Under the pieces are notes generated by a model that was not told the DNA's origin, did not search any database, and saw only the letters and a list, made by a program, of their open reading frames with translations. Shown here piece by piece: positions 10,404 through 19,622 of a DNA stretch of 43,663 nucleotides (the first letter of the stretch is position 1; each line of letters begins with the position of its first letter). The position numbers and the translations under genes were made by a program. This stretch comes from Yinghuangia seranimata (GTDB lineage: Bacteria > Actinomycetota > Actinomycetes > Streptomycetales > Streptomycetaceae). The stretch is from positions 1 to 43,663 of the forward strand of contig NZ_JASAOI010000066.1 of assembly GCF_029953285.1 (NCBI RefSeq). The letters are read 5' to 3'.

Positions 10404-10531
10404 AGGGTTCCGCATCGGCCGCACCTCGCGCGGGGCGGCCGGAAAGCCGGTGAGCGCCGGCGCGGCCGCCCGGCGGCGGGCGCCCCCTCGGCGGACGACC
10501 ACCCCTCGGACCCGAAGCGATCGAGGAGCAC

Positions 10532-12595
10532 GTGACGATTTCCCAGACCCCCGCGTCCGCCGTCGCCGGCGGCGGCCCGGCACCCGACCGAGCGTCACGC
10601 GGCCGGCGGTATCCGCTGCTGGCCGGGGCGCTCGCCGCCGCGTGGCTGGTTCCGTTCCTCGCGTACCTCGCCGGTGTCGCGGTCATCGTGCCCGTGCTCG
10701 TCCTGGCGGGTACCGCGTCCCTGCTGCGCAGCGGCCGCACGGTGCTCGACCGGCTGATGATCGCGCTGGCCCTGCTGTTCGGCGTGACGTGCGTCGGAGG
10801 CCTGCTCTTCTCGGTGTGGCCGTGGGGCATCCACCCGGTGGCGATCGGCGGTCTCGGGCTGACCGTCCTGGTGGCGATCTCCGGATTCACCGGGCGGCGC
10901 CCGGAGGTCCCGGGCCTCGGCTCGCTGTCCGACCTGTGGGTGGTGGGCGGTGCCGCGGGCTTCGCGGCGGCGATGGCGTGGCCCTTCCTGGTCCGCTCGT
11001 TCAGCGGGAAGTTCGCGCTGATCGTGTCCGGCGAGGACCTGGCCCGGCACTTCTTCCTCTACGACACGATCCGCACGCACGGCGGCTTCCCGTGGATGGA
11101 CAAGGCCGGGACCGCGACCGAGGTCAAGATCAACCTGGTCGCGTATCCGCAGGGCGCGCACATGAACATGGCCGTGCTGGACAACTTCGTGCGCTCCAGC
11201 ACGGCGGACGGTTCGACGACGACGGCGCTCCACCACTTCATGTGGTTCTACGTCGCCGCCGTGGTCTTCCTGTGCCTGGCGCTGCTGTGGGCGATCCGCT
11301 GGGTGGCCGGTCCGACCGTGCTGGTGTGGCGCTGGCTCCCGGTCGCCGTCGCGGTCGTGGGCCTGCTGTTCTGGGGCGACGGGACCGCGATGTTCCTGCG
11401 CGGCTTCATGAGCGAGTTCGTCGGACTCGGCCTGCTCGCGATGACGATGGCGGTGCTGGTCCGGCCGCTGTCCCGGCATCGTGAGCAACTGCTGGTGCTG
11501 GCCGCGCTGCTGACGGCCGTGTCGTTCACCTACTACCTGTTCCTGCCGGTGTGCGGCCTGATGGCGCTGGTCTGGATGATCACGCGCCGCGCGACGCTGC
11601 TGACCACGCCGGTGTGGACCGGCGTGCTCGCCGTCCTCACCGTCGTGCTGACCGCGGTCACGCCGGTGGTCAACTACCTGAACGGCTACGGCTCCGCGGA
11701 GGAGCTCAACTCCACCGGCGGCATCAGCCCCGTGAACCGGCACCTGCTGTTCCTCCTGCTGCTGGTCGCCGGACTCGGGTTCCTGTCGCGTTCCGCGTGG
11801 CGGAACCCGGTGCGGCGTAACGCCGGGGTGTGGCTCGCACTCTGCTCGGTCGGCGCGTTCGGCATGTTCGCGTACCAGACGTGGGCGCTGCACAAGACGA
11901 CCTACTACTACGAGAAGGTGCTGCACCAGCTGATCGTGGTGGCGGTCGTCGCCCTCGCGGCGTCGCCGTTCGTCACCCGTGACTGGTCGCTCTCCGCGAG
12001 CGCGCAGCGCCGCCGCCCGGTGATGAACATCTGGACGGCCGGGGCGCTGTCCGCCTCCCTGTTCGCGGCGCTGCTGCTGACCGCCGGCCCGGACCGGCCG
12101 GTGTTCCGCAAGCCGCCGGGCGAGCTGAGCTGGGGTGCGGCGTACCTCAAGGGCAAGATGCTGCACAAGGACCCGGCCGACGTCATCCTCGCGGGCATCA
12201 AGGCACGCAAGGCGGCGCACGCCGACAACCGCGCCAACATGATCCAGGTGAGCCGCAACCCCGAGGGCGCGAAGTGGCAGTCGAACTACTTCGGCAACCA
12301 GTGGACCGGCGCGCTGAGCCGCAACTACGGCGCCTCGTGGCCGTCGTGGCCGAGCATGGGCGCCGAGGCGGAGCCGAAGGACCTGCGTGACCTGATCATC
12401 GGGTACGGCAAACCGCTGCGTGTGCTGACCGACGACCCCGTCACGTTCGCCACCGTGCAGAAGCTCCGCCAGGAGCGCCCGGACCTGAACCTGGAGCTGT
12501 ACTTCAGCGCGGTCGGGACCTGCACGTACGACTTCAAGCCGGTCGCGGCCGGGGTGTTCACGCCGCCGCAGGCCGCGGAAGCGGCGCGCTGCTGA
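10532..12595 (+). CDS. Large multi-pass membrane protein, GT-C-like glycosyltransferase candidate
   Basis: The 687-residue protein has about 11-13 hydrophobic segments up to roughly residue 520, then a soluble C-terminal domain of about 160 residues. After the N-terminal helices comes a polar loop with SGEDLARHFFLYD at about residues 166-178. An acidic pair in an early external loop is where GT-C transferases carry their catalytic residues, so this may be a GT-C enzyme using a polyprenyl-phosphate sugar. I do not recognise the exact family, and an unrelated membrane protein is possible. Start is the GTG at 10532 with GAGGAG three bases upstream, which is close. A strong bidirectional hairpin follows. 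Confidence 0.7.
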   Translation: MTISQTPASAVAGGGPAPDRASRGRRYPLLAGALAAAWLVPFLAYLAGVAVIVPVLVLAGTASLLRSGRTVLDRLMIALALLFGVTCVGGLLFSVWPWGIHPVAIGGLGLTVLVAISGFTGRRPEVPGLGSLSDLWVVGGAAGFAAAMAWPFLVRSFSGKFALIVSGEDLARHFFLYDTIRTHGGFPWMDKAGTATEVKINLVAYPQGAHMNMAVLDNFVRSSTADGSTTTALHHFMWFYVAAVVFLCLALLWAIRWVAGPTVLVWRWLPVAVAVVGLLFWGDGTAMFLRGFMSEFVGLGLLAMTMAVLVRPLSRHREQLLVLAALLTAVSFTYYLFLPVCGLMALVWMITRRATLLTTPVWTGVLAVLTVVLTAVTPVVNYLNGYGSAEELNSTGGISPVNRHLLFLLLLVAGLGFLSRSAWRNPVRRNAGVWLALCSVGAFGMFAYQTWALHKTTYYYEKVLHQLIVVAVVALAASPFVTRDWSLSASAQRRRPVMNIWTAGALSASLFAALLLTAGPDRPVFRKPPGELSWGAAYLKGKMLHKDPADVILAGIKARKAAHADNRANMIQVSRNPEGAKWQSNYFGNQWTGALSRNYGASWPSWPSMGAEAEPKDLRDLIIGYGKPLRVLTDDPVTFATVQKLRQERPDLNLELYFSAVGTCTYDFKPVAAGVFTPPQAAEAARC

Positions 12596-12616
12596 ACGCG
12601 TCCGACCCCGTAACGC

Positions 12617-12659
12617 CGAACGCCCCGTCCCCGCCGAGCAGGCGGGGACGGGGCGTTCG
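12617..12659. terminator. Bidirectional terminator between the GT-C-like gene and the GT4 gene
   Basis: A perfect 19-bp inverted repeat (12617-12635 with 12641-12659) closes a 5-base loop between convergent genes. Confidence 0.88.
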
Positions 12660-12676
12660 CCGTAAGGCGGCGGGGC

Positions 12677-13828
12677 TCAGCGGTGCACGAGCTGGAACAC
12701 GTGCTCCCAGCGGGCCAGCACGGCGTCCGGCGAGAACCGCTCGGCGTCCTTGCGGGCCCGGGCGCCGAGTGTGGCGCGCAGCTCCGGGTCGCCGAGCAGC
12801 CGGTCGAGCTGGTCGGCGAACTGCCGGGTGTTGCCGGTGACGGCGAGCAGGCCGTCGGTGCCGTCCCGGATGATCTCGCGGACCCCCGGGGCGCAGTCGA
12901 ACGCGACGCACGGCAGCCCGCACGCCATGGCCTCCAGGAGCGACAGCGGGAAGCCCTCGGCACGGGACGCCAGCGCGAACACCGAGGCCTTCTTGAGCGC
13001 GCCCTCGATGTCGGAGGTCTGCCCCGCAAAGTCGACGCTTCCGGCGATCCCGAGCGTCTCGGCCTGCGCGCGCAGCGCGGCCTCCTCGTCGCCCGTGCCG
13101 TGGAGGCGCAGCGTCCAGTCGGGGTGCTTGGGCGCGACGTCGGCCCACGCCTCCAGGAGAAGGTCGTAGCCCTTCTCGTAGGAGAGCCGGCCGAGGCTGA
13201 CGACGGTCTTCTCGGTGCCGTCGGCGGGTTCGTCGACGACGAGCGGCAGGGGGTTGGGCATGTAGCCGACGTTGGTCATGTGGTCGACCGCCCACGCGTC
13301 GGCGTCCTCGTGGGTCAGCAGCAGCAGCCGGTCGGCGCGCGAGTAGTAGCGCTTCACGCGGCCGTAGCGGCTGGAGGCCCGGGAGGCCTCGTACGACTCG
13401 TGGGACATCGCGACGACCGGAAGCCCGGCGGTGTCGGCGAGCGCGACCCACTCCATCGCCCACACCTGCGCGACGATGATCACCGCGTCGGACGGCGCCG
13501 CGCGGAACACCTCCGACAACTGGTCGGCGGCCGCGCGCATCCCCGTGTCGCGCCGGTGCTGGCGGATCCGCGCCTTGACGTTGGCGTGCTGCCACGGCCG
13601 CCGAGGCCGCCACCCGGGCGGCGGGTGCTCGGTGTACAGCGTGCGCGTGCGGTACGGAACGTCGCGGTAGCCGGCGCGCGTGGTGGCCGGCGTGATGCCG
13701 ATGAGCTCCACGCGGTGCCCGGACGCGACGAACAGCCGCGCGATGTGGTCGGCCCACCGGGTCAGTCCGCCGAGCTCGTCGACGCTGTTGCAGACGATGA
13801 AGATGTCCCGTGCGTGCGTCGTCTTCAC
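12677..13828 (-). CDS. Family 4 (GT-B) glycosyltransferase
   Basis: A 383-residue retaining GT-B enzyme. The N-terminal half has the glycine-rich LGGLTRW acceptor-side loop, and the C-terminal half has VSLGRLSYEKG and the donor-binding AEGFPLSLLEAM at about residues 289-300, the E-x7-E motif of GT4. The GTG at 13828 is correct because it overlaps the TGA of the upstream TagF-like gene by four bases and gives the normal start (VKTTHARDIFIVCNS). A longer apparent frame reaching to 15544 is only stop-free readthrough. Coupling to the TagF-like protein suggests both act on the same phosphate-containing glycan, with the GT4 decorating or extending it. Confidence 0.88.
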   Translation of the reverse strand: MKTTHARDIFIVCNSVDELGGLTRWADHIARLFVASGHRVELIGITPATTRAGYRDVPYRTRTLYTEHPPPGWRPRRPWQHANVKARIRQHRRDTGMRAAADQLSEVFRAAPSDAVIIVAQVWAMEWVALADTAGLPVVAMSHESYEASRASSRYGRVKRYYSRADRLLLLTHEDADAWAVDHMTNVGYMPNPLPLVVDEPADGTEKTVVSLGRLSYEKGYDLLLEAWADVAPKHPDWTLRLHGTGDEEAALRAQAETLGIAGSVDFAGQTSDIEGALKKASVFALASRAEGFPLSLLEAMACGLPCVAFDCAPGVREIIRDGTDGLLAVTGNTRQFADQLDRLLGDPELRATLGARARKDAERFSPDAVLARWEHVFQLVHR

Positions 13829-16728
13829 CGCGCGCCTCCCGTCGTGCCCTTGCCGCCGAAGAACCGCTCCACGACCGCCCTGGCCGCGGTGCCGGTGTCG
13901 TACTCGCCGAACCTCTTCACGAACGCGCCGCGCGCGTCGGCGTACTCGGAGCGGCTCGCGTCGAAGCCGCGCAGCGCCGCGAACAGCCCCTCCTCGTCCT
14001 CGACGAACGGGCCCGGCGCGTGCTCGCGCAGGTCGAAGTACGCGCCGCGCTCCTGCCGCGTGTAGGCGTCGAAGTCGTAGGCGTAGAAGAACATCGGCCG
14101 GTCGAGCAGCGCGTAGTCGAACATGACCGACGAATAGTCGGTGACCAGTCCGTCGGCGAGCAGCAGCAGCTGCGTGATGTCGTGGATGTTCGACACGTTG
14201 CGCACGAAGTCCGCGGCCCCCGGCGGGACGGTGAACTCGTTGAGGTAGTGCGTGCGCACCAGCAGCACCCACTCGGAGCCGAACTCGCGGCCGAACCGGT
14301 CGAGGTCGAACGGCATCTCGAAGTCCGCGACGTCGGCCCCGTCCTGACGGAACGTCGGGGCGTACAGCAGCACGCGGCGGCCGTCGGCCAGCCCGAGCCG
14401 GGTGCGCAGCGCGGCGAGCTGCTCGGCGAGCGCCGCGCCGCCGTCGACCAGCGCGTCGTTGCGCGGGTAGCCGACCGGCAGTACCTCGGCGCGCAGGTTG
14501 AACGCGCGCACCAGGGTGTCCACGTCGTGCCGCGACCGCACCACGAAGTAGTCGAACCGGTCGAGCATGCGGCGCGTGGCGGCGCGCTGCGCCTGCGTGC
14601 GCCGCTTCTCGGCGGGCTGGTCGTCGCCCATCTGCTTGAGCGCGGAGCCGTGCCACGTCTGGATGTACGTGGTCTCGGGGCGCTTGAGGACGTCGCGCGG
14701 GAAGCCCTGGTTGTCGATCCAGAACTCGGCCTGCGCGAGCGCGCGGTAGTACTCCCACGAGCCGCGCTTGACGAGCTTGGCGTCCTTCGGGAAGCCGTCG
14801 GGCTTGCCGCTGTACGACCAGATCGCCTCGAACTTCACGCCGGCGCGGCGCATTTCCTCGTAGATGTACTTCGGGCTGTCGCTGTACTGCTTGCCCATGT
14901 GGCTCTCGAAGACCACCGTGCCCTGGCGGACCGGCAGCTTCATGAAGACGTTCGCGTAGACCTTGGCCTTGCTCTTGGGCCCGGTGAGCTTGTGCGCGAG
15001 GCCACGCGCGGCGACCGCGCGGCGCACCGTGGCCTCGCCGCGCGGCGAGTGCACGAAGTCGTGCACGAACTCGTGCGTGCGGCGGGCGGCGGCGGACTCC
15101 TGGTCGAGCCAGATCTCCAGCTCGCCGCGCGGCCCGCCGACCGCCTGGAACCGGTCGGCGGAGATCGGGCCGGTGAGCGGCAGGACGGGCACGCGCACCC
15201 CGTCCAGCGACACGTCGCCCATGGTCAGTCCGGTGACGACCTTCTGGTCGCCGACCTTGAGCCGCAGCCGGACGTCCCACACCTTGTCGACGACGCCGAC
15301 GGGGTGGACGCGTCGGCCCAGCTCGACGCCGGCCTCCCACTCGACGGCCTCGCCGGTGTGCCGCAGCACGTCGACCGGCACCTCGACGCCGCGCCCGCGC
15401 AGCAGCCCGCGGCGCGGCCGGATCTCCAGCACCGCGGACAGCTTGGCGTCCCGGGGGATGCGCCCGAGCGTGTTGACGACGCTGCCGCCGAACACGATGC
15501 GCTCGCCCTCGACACCCAGCTTGGTCAGCCGGTTGCCCGGCCACAGCTTGGGCAACGTCCGGGTCTGGAAGCCCAGTTCGGTCACGTCGAGCAGTTCACG
15601 TCCGCGCTCGGTGTCGAGGTGTTCGGCGCACCAGTAGACGCGGTCGCCCTCGACGTGCAGCGGAACGGTCACCTTGTGGACCGGCACCGCCGGGACCCGG
15701 TCGACGTTCATGAGGCTGTCCGCGGCGGGCAGCAGGTTGTCCCAGTCGTGCCGCGCGGTCAGCAGCGCGCACACAGCGCGCATGCGCCCGGCGGCCTCGT
15801 ACGCCTCGGGCTCCAGCTGCTCGAGGTACGCCCCGACGGCGTCCGCGAACCGCTCCCGGTAGTCGGTGTCGCGGTGCGGCAGGTCGCGCAGGTGCAGCAC
15901 GAGGTCGTGCTTGAGGAACTTGATGTCCTTGCGGACCTTGAGCTCGTGGCTGCCGTACCGGGCGAAGACCGCGTCGATCCGCCGGTGGATCTCCATGCGG
16001 TCGAGCAGGTTGCCGATCTCGTGGCGCCGGTTGGTGACCGACGGGCGGTCGGTGCGGGTCGCGACGTTCCAGTAGTAGACGATGTTCGGGATGATCGCGA
16101 TGCGCTCGGCGGCCAGCCACGCCTCCGCCGCGAACAGCAGGTCCTCGTAGAAGACGCCGGTCGGGTAGCGCAGCTCCTTGCCGAGCAGGAAGTCGCGGCG
16201 GTAGCACTTGTTGGTCGACAGGGTGTCCCAGACCACCAGGTCGGGCTCCTCGAGGACGGAGTCGAGGACGCGGCTGGTCTCGTACAGCCACGGGTGCCAC
16301 TCGGTGATCTTGTTGCGCTTGTCGACGTGCACACGGACGACACGCGCCGACACCAGGTCGGCGCCGGTCTCCTCGGCGGCGTCCAGCATGCTCATGCAGG
16401 CGTGCCGGTCGAGCCGGTCGTCGCTGTCCAGGAACATCAGGTAGCGGCCGCGCGCGGCCTCGATGCCGGCGTTCCGCGGTCCGCCGCCGCTGCCGCTGTT
16501 CTCCGGCAGCTGGAGCGCGCGCACCCGGCCCGGGTGCGCCTCGGCGAGCCGGCGCGCCACGGCGTACGAGTCGTCCGGACTGTGGTCGTCGACGATCAGC
16601 ACCTCGACGCTGTCGAGGGTCTGGTCGAGGACCGAACGCACCGCGGTCGGGAGACGCTCCGCGTCGTTGTAGACGACGACCACCACCGTGACATCGGGTG
16701 TGGCCTCGCCGGCCGAAGGCCCGGACAC
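13825..16728 (-). CDS. GT2 - TagF-like glycerophosphotransferase fusion
   Basis: A two-enzyme protein of 967 residues. The N-terminal part (about 10-260) is a GT2 domain with VVVVYND, IVDDHSPDDS near 44-53 and FLDSDDR near 100-106. A middle region (about 300-590) has beta-rich stretches without a recognised motif. The C-terminal part (about 600-955) is a CDP-glycerol:poly(glycerophosphate) transferase domain, shown by FESHMGKQYSDSPKYIY, QTWHGSALKQMG near 686-697, VGYPRND and TDYSSVMFDYALL. Fusions of this kind polymerise sugar-phosphate or polyol-phosphate wall polymers in actinomycetes. GTG at 16728 has GGGAGG nine bases upstream. A CDP-polyol made by the adjacent divergent operon could be its donor (inference). 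Confidence 0.88.
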   Translation of the reverse strand: MSGPSAGEATPDVTVVVVVYNDAERLPTAVRSVLDQTLDSVEVLIVDDHSPDDSYAVARRLAEAHPGRVRALQLPENSGSGGGPRNAGIEAARGRYLMFLDSDDRLDRHACMSMLDAAEETGADLVSARVVRVHVDKRNKITEWHPWLYETSRVLDSVLEEPDLVVWDTLSTNKCYRRDFLLGKELRYPTGVFYEDLLFAAEAWLAAERIAIIPNIVYYWNVATRTDRPSVTNRRHEIGNLLDRMEIHRRIDAVFARYGSHELKVRKDIKFLKHDLVLHLRDLPHRDTDYRERFADAVGAYLEQLEPEAYEAAGRMRAVCALLTARHDWDNLLPAADSLMNVDRVPAVPVHKVTVPLHVEGDRVYWCAEHLDTERGRELLDVTELGFQTRTLPKLWPGNRLTKLGVEGERIVFGGSVVNTLGRIPRDAKLSAVLEIRPRRGLLRGRGVEVPVDVLRHTGEAVEWEAGVELGRRVHPVGVVDKVWDVRLRLKVGDQKVVTGLTMGDVSLDGVRVPVLPLTGPISADRFQAVGGPRGELEIWLDQESAAARRTHEFVHDFVHSPRGEATVRRAVAARGLAHKLTGPKSKAKVYANVFMKLPVRQGTVVFESHMGKQYSDSPKYIYEEMRRAGVKFEAIWSYSGKPDGFPKDAKLVKRGSWEYYRALAQAEFWIDNQGFPRDVLKRPETTYIQTWHGSALKQMGDDQPAEKRRTQAQRAATRRMLDRFDYFVVRSRHDVDTLVRAFNLRAEVLPVGYPRNDALVDGGAALAEQLAALRTRLGLADGRRVLLYAPTFRQDGADVADFEMPFDLDRFGREFGSEWVLLVRTHYLNEFTVPPGAADFVRNVSNIHDITQLLLLADGLVTDYSSVMFDYALLDRPMFFYAYDFDAYTRQERGAYFDLREHAPGPFVEDEEGLFAALRGFDASRSEYADARGAFVKRFGEYDTGTAARAVVERFFGGKGTTGGAR

Positions 16729-16893
16729 CGCTCGCTACCTCCCAAGGATGAAGGTCAGGGGAACGGCCCCGACTCTAGCCGCCCGCCCGCCTCCCGCCAG
16801 CTCCCGTGTTCGAACGCGCTGCCCGCACGCCACCCGTTTTCCGGGGTCGGTGATCGCACGTATCCGGCCAGTGTGCGGACGGGGGTGATCGGC

Positions 16894-16899
16894 TAACCT
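16894..16899 (+). promoter_or_regulatory. Candidate -10 box for the CDP-polyol operon
   Basis: TAACCT fits the TANNNT pattern and lies about 75 bases upstream of the first gene of the rightward operon, within the 246-base divergent spacer. No matching -35 is visible. Confidence 0.3.
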
Positions 16900-16974
16900 T
16901 GCGTGTCCTCTGCGGCACGTGACAGCAGGGGGATCCCCCGTCCCGCCCGCTCGTGGCGACATGCATAGGGAGTG

Positions 16975-18888
16975 ATGGACGCCCTGTCGACCGTCCTGTC
17001 GACCGCCTTGGTCGTCACGCCCCCGCCCACCGGTGCTCCACGTGAAGCGCCGCCGGCGGGTCCCGCCGCCGACCTCGCCGCACTGGGCTGCCCGACCGTC
17101 GCCGTGCCCGCCGCGGACCTGCCGCGCGCGCTCGCCGAGGCCCCCGGCGACCGGGTGGCCCTGGTCGACGCCCGGTTCGTCGGGCACCGCCACCTGCTGC
17201 GCATCGCGGTCAAGGACACCCGCTTCACCGCCGTGCGGCTGCCCGGCGTGCTGGTCGTCGAGGGCGACGCCCGCGAGGCCCTGGCCCGCGTCGCCGCCGG
17301 GGCGCCCGGCACCGTCGACGACCTGGCCGCCCGCCTCGCGGCGACCGGCACCCCGCTGCGCGAGCCCGACCCGGGCGTGCTGGTCGCCGAGGTGCCCGCG
17401 ACCGCCGCCGAGCGGGACGCCGCGCTGGCCCGCACGGCCGCCGTCGACGAGGAGGCCGTCCGGCTGACCTCGGCGGTCAAGGCCCGCGACGGCTTCTTCA
17501 CCACGTTCTTCGTCAGCACCTGGTCGCGGTACGTCGCGCGCTGGTGCGCCGGCCGCGGCCTGACGCCCAACCAGGTCACCGTCGCCTCCCTGCTGGTCGC
17601 CCTCGCGGGCGCCGCGGGCGCGGCGACCGGCACCCGCGCCGGCTACATCGGCGCCGCGCTGGCCCTGTACTTCTCGTTCGTCCTCGACTGCACCGACGGC
17701 CAGTTGGCGCGCTACACGGTCGACTACTCGCGGATCGGCTCGTGGCTCGACGCGACGTTCGACCGGGTGAAGGAGTACGCCGTCTACGCGGGCCTGGCCT
17801 TCGGGGCCGCCCGCGACGGCGACGACGTATGGCTGCTCGCGGTCGCCGCGATGGCCTTGCAGACCACCCGCCACATCGTCGACTTCGCGTTCAACGAGAC
17901 ACGCGGTGACGGCGGGGGCGGCGGGGGCGGCGAGGACGGCGAGGAGGAGGGCGCGGGCGCACGGCTGTCCGGGCGCCTCGACAGCGTCGGCTGGACGGTC
18001 TGGGCGCGCCGCATGATCATCCTGCCGATCGGCGAACGCTGGGCCCTGATCGCGGTCCTGACCGCGACCACCCGCCCCCGCGTCGTGTTCGTCGCGCTGC
18101 TGGTCGGCTGCGGCCTCGCCGCCTGCTACACGACGGCCGGCCGCGTGCTGCGCTCGCTGCCGCGCCGCCGCCCGCAGGACCCGGCGGTCGCCTCGGTGCT
18201 GTTCGACCTGTCCGACTCCGGGCCGCTCGCGTGGCTGACCTCCCGGCTGCGCCCGCCCGGCGGCGGCGCGCCCTGGCTGGTGCCGCTCGCCGCGGCGACC
18301 GCGGCGCTGTGCCTGCTCGCCGACTCGGGCGCCGTCATGCTGGTCGCCGCCGGCGCGTACGTGCTCACAGCGGGCGCCGTCGTCGCCCGTCCGCTGGTCG
18401 GCCGACTGGACTGGCTGGTGCCGCCCGTACTCCGTGCGGCCGAGTACACCACTGTGATCACGCTCACAGCCCGGGTCGCCCCGGAAGCGCTCTCCGCGGC
18501 ATTCGGGCTGGTGGCGGTGATCGCCTACCATCACTACGACACCGTCTATCGCCTGCGTGGCGGCCATCCGGCGCCACCGCGCGCGATCGTCTGGAGTATC
18601 GGCGGCCACGAGGGAAGGGTCCTCCTCATGGCCGCGCTCGCGACCGCCGGCTCCGGCGCGTCGCGCACCGGGATCGCGGTGTTCGCGATCGCGGCGGCCG
18701 TCCTGGTCGTCGGCGAGAGCGTCGCGTTCTGGGTACGGGGGGCCCGGCCGGACCTCGACGACGTCGTCCCGGCCGCGCAGCAGGACCAGAGCAACCATTC
18801 GGCCGGTCCGGACGTGGTAGCCGGTGTGCGTACGGGGCACCCGCTCGGGACCGACGGGCCGCCCACCCGAACAGGAGAACCACGATGA
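16975..18888 (+). CDS. DUF5941-type CDP-alcohol phosphatidyltransferase family protein
   Basis: A protein of about 637 residues. Residues 1-160 form a soluble domain that resembles a degenerate nucleotidyltransferase (inference). Residues 170-400 contain a CDP-alcohol phosphatidyltransferase domain with the complete signature D-x2-D-G-x2-A-R-x8-G-x3-D-x3-D at about 237-262. A further membrane region lies in the C-terminal third (DUF5941-like). The family transfers a phospho-alcohol group from a CDP-alcohol to a hydroxyl acceptor in the membrane. It opens the operon and overlaps the next gene by ATGA. The start is uncertain: GTG at 16972 and ATG at 16975 are both too close to AGGGAG (16967-16972). 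A Gly/Glu-rich stretch near residues 310-325 is probably a loop. Confidence 0.8.
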   Translation: MDALSTVLSTALVVTPPPTGAPREAPPAGPAADLAALGCPTVAVPAADLPRALAEAPGDRVALVDARFVGHRHLLRIAVKDTRFTAVRLPGVLVVEGDAREALARVAAGAPGTVDDLAARLAATGTPLREPDPGVLVAEVPATAAERDAALARTAAVDEEAVRLTSAVKARDGFFTTFFVSTWSRYVARWCAGRGLTPNQVTVASLLVALAGAAGAATGTRAGYIGAALALYFSFVLDCTDGQLARYTVDYSRIGSWLDATFDRVKEYAVYAGLAFGAARDGDDVWLLAVAAMALQTTRHIVDFAFNETRGDGGGGGGGEDGEEEGAGARLSGRLDSVGWTVWARRMIILPIGERWALIAVLTATTRPRVVFVALLVGCGLAACYTTAGRVLRSLPRRRPQDPAVASVLFDLSDSGPLAWLTSRLRPPGGGAPWLVPLAAATAALCLLADSGAVMLVAAGAYVLTAGAVVARPLVGRLDWLVPPVLRAAEYTTVITLTARVAPEALSAAFGLVAVIAYHHYDTVYRLRGGHPAPPRAIVWSIGGHEGRVLLMAALATAGSGASRTGIAVFAIAAAVLVVGESVAFWVRGARPDLDDVVPAAQQDQSNHSAGPDVVAGVRTGHPLGTDGPPTRTGEPR

Positions 18889-19622
18889 TCGGTCTGATCC
18901 TCGCCGCGGGAGCCGGTCGACGGCTCCGGCCGTGGACCGACACCCTCCCGAAGGCGCTCGTCCCGGTGCGCGACGAGCGGTCCGTCGTGGACTTCACCCT
19001 GGAGAACTACGCGAAGGTCGGGCTGACCGAGGCCGCGATAGTCGTCGGCTACTGCGGCGACGCGGTCCGCGAGCGCAAGGCCTCCCTCGAACGGGCGTAC
19101 GGCGTCAAGCTCCACCTCGTCGACAACGACAAGGCCGAGGAGTGGAACAACGCCTACTCCCTCTGGTGCGCACGCGACTACCTGGCCGAGGGCGTGCTGC
19201 TCGCCAACGGCGACACGCTCCACCCGGTCACCGTCCAGGAGGCGCTGCTCGCCGCGCGCGACGACGCCAAGGGCATCATCCTGGCGTTGGACGACGCCAA
19301 GCCGCTGGCCGAGGAGGAGATGAAGGTGCGGCTGTCCGCCGAGGGCGGCGTCGCACGCATCACCAAGCTGATGGAGCCCGCCGAAGCGGTCGGCGAGTAC
19401 ATCGGCGTCACGCTGATCGAGGGCCGTTCCGCGGCCGCGCTGGTCGACGCGCTGGAGACCACGTGGCGGCGCGACCCGAACCTGTACTACGAGGACGGCT
19501 ACCAGGAGATGGCCGACCGCGGCCTGCGGATCGACGTCCAGTCGATCGGCGGCGCGGTCTGGACCGAGATCGACACGACCGAGGACCTGATGAAGGCCCG
19601 GGAGATAGCATGCCGGTACTGA
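18885..19622 (+). CDS. Phosphocholine cytidylyltransferase-like NTP transferase
   Basis: A 245-residue GT-A-like nucleotidyltransferase. LAAGAGRRLRPWT is at residues 6-18, followed by the substrate-side LPKALVPV at 21-28, with LANGDTL near 105-111 supplying the metal Asp. This resembles the LicC/phosphocholine cytidylyltransferase-like group, which makes a CDP-alcohol from CTP and a phospho-alcohol. AGGAGA lies six bases before the ATG and the start overlaps the previous stop. Between two CDP-alcohol transferases and a glycerol-1-phosphate-dehydrogenase-like enzyme, it most simply activates a polyol phosphate such as glycerol-1-phosphate (inference). Choline phosphate or a sugar phosphate cannot be ruled out. 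Confidence 0.85.
   Translation: MIGLILAAGAGRRLRPWTDTLPKALVPVRDERSVVDFTLENYAKVGLTEAAIVVGYCGDAVRERKASLERAYGVKLHLVDNDKAEEWNNAYSLWCARDYLAEGVLLANGDTLHPVTVQEALLAARDDAKGIILALDDAKPLAEEEMKVRLSAEGGVARITKLMEPAEAVGEYIGVTLIEGRSAAALVDALETTWRRDPNLYYEDGYQEMADRGLRIDVQSIGGAVWTEIDTTEDLMKAREIACRY

Noticed and set aside
12677-15544. A 955-residue minus-strand open frame covering the GT4 gene and extending upstream.
   Set aside because: Only the last 383 codons are the GT4 gene. The upstream part lies out of frame within the TagF-like gene and is low-complexity, stop-free GC-rich sequence.
13810-16896. A 1028-residue plus-strand open frame opposite the GT2-TagF gene.
   Set aside because: Shadow frame caused by high GC; the minus-strand protein carries all recognisable motifs.
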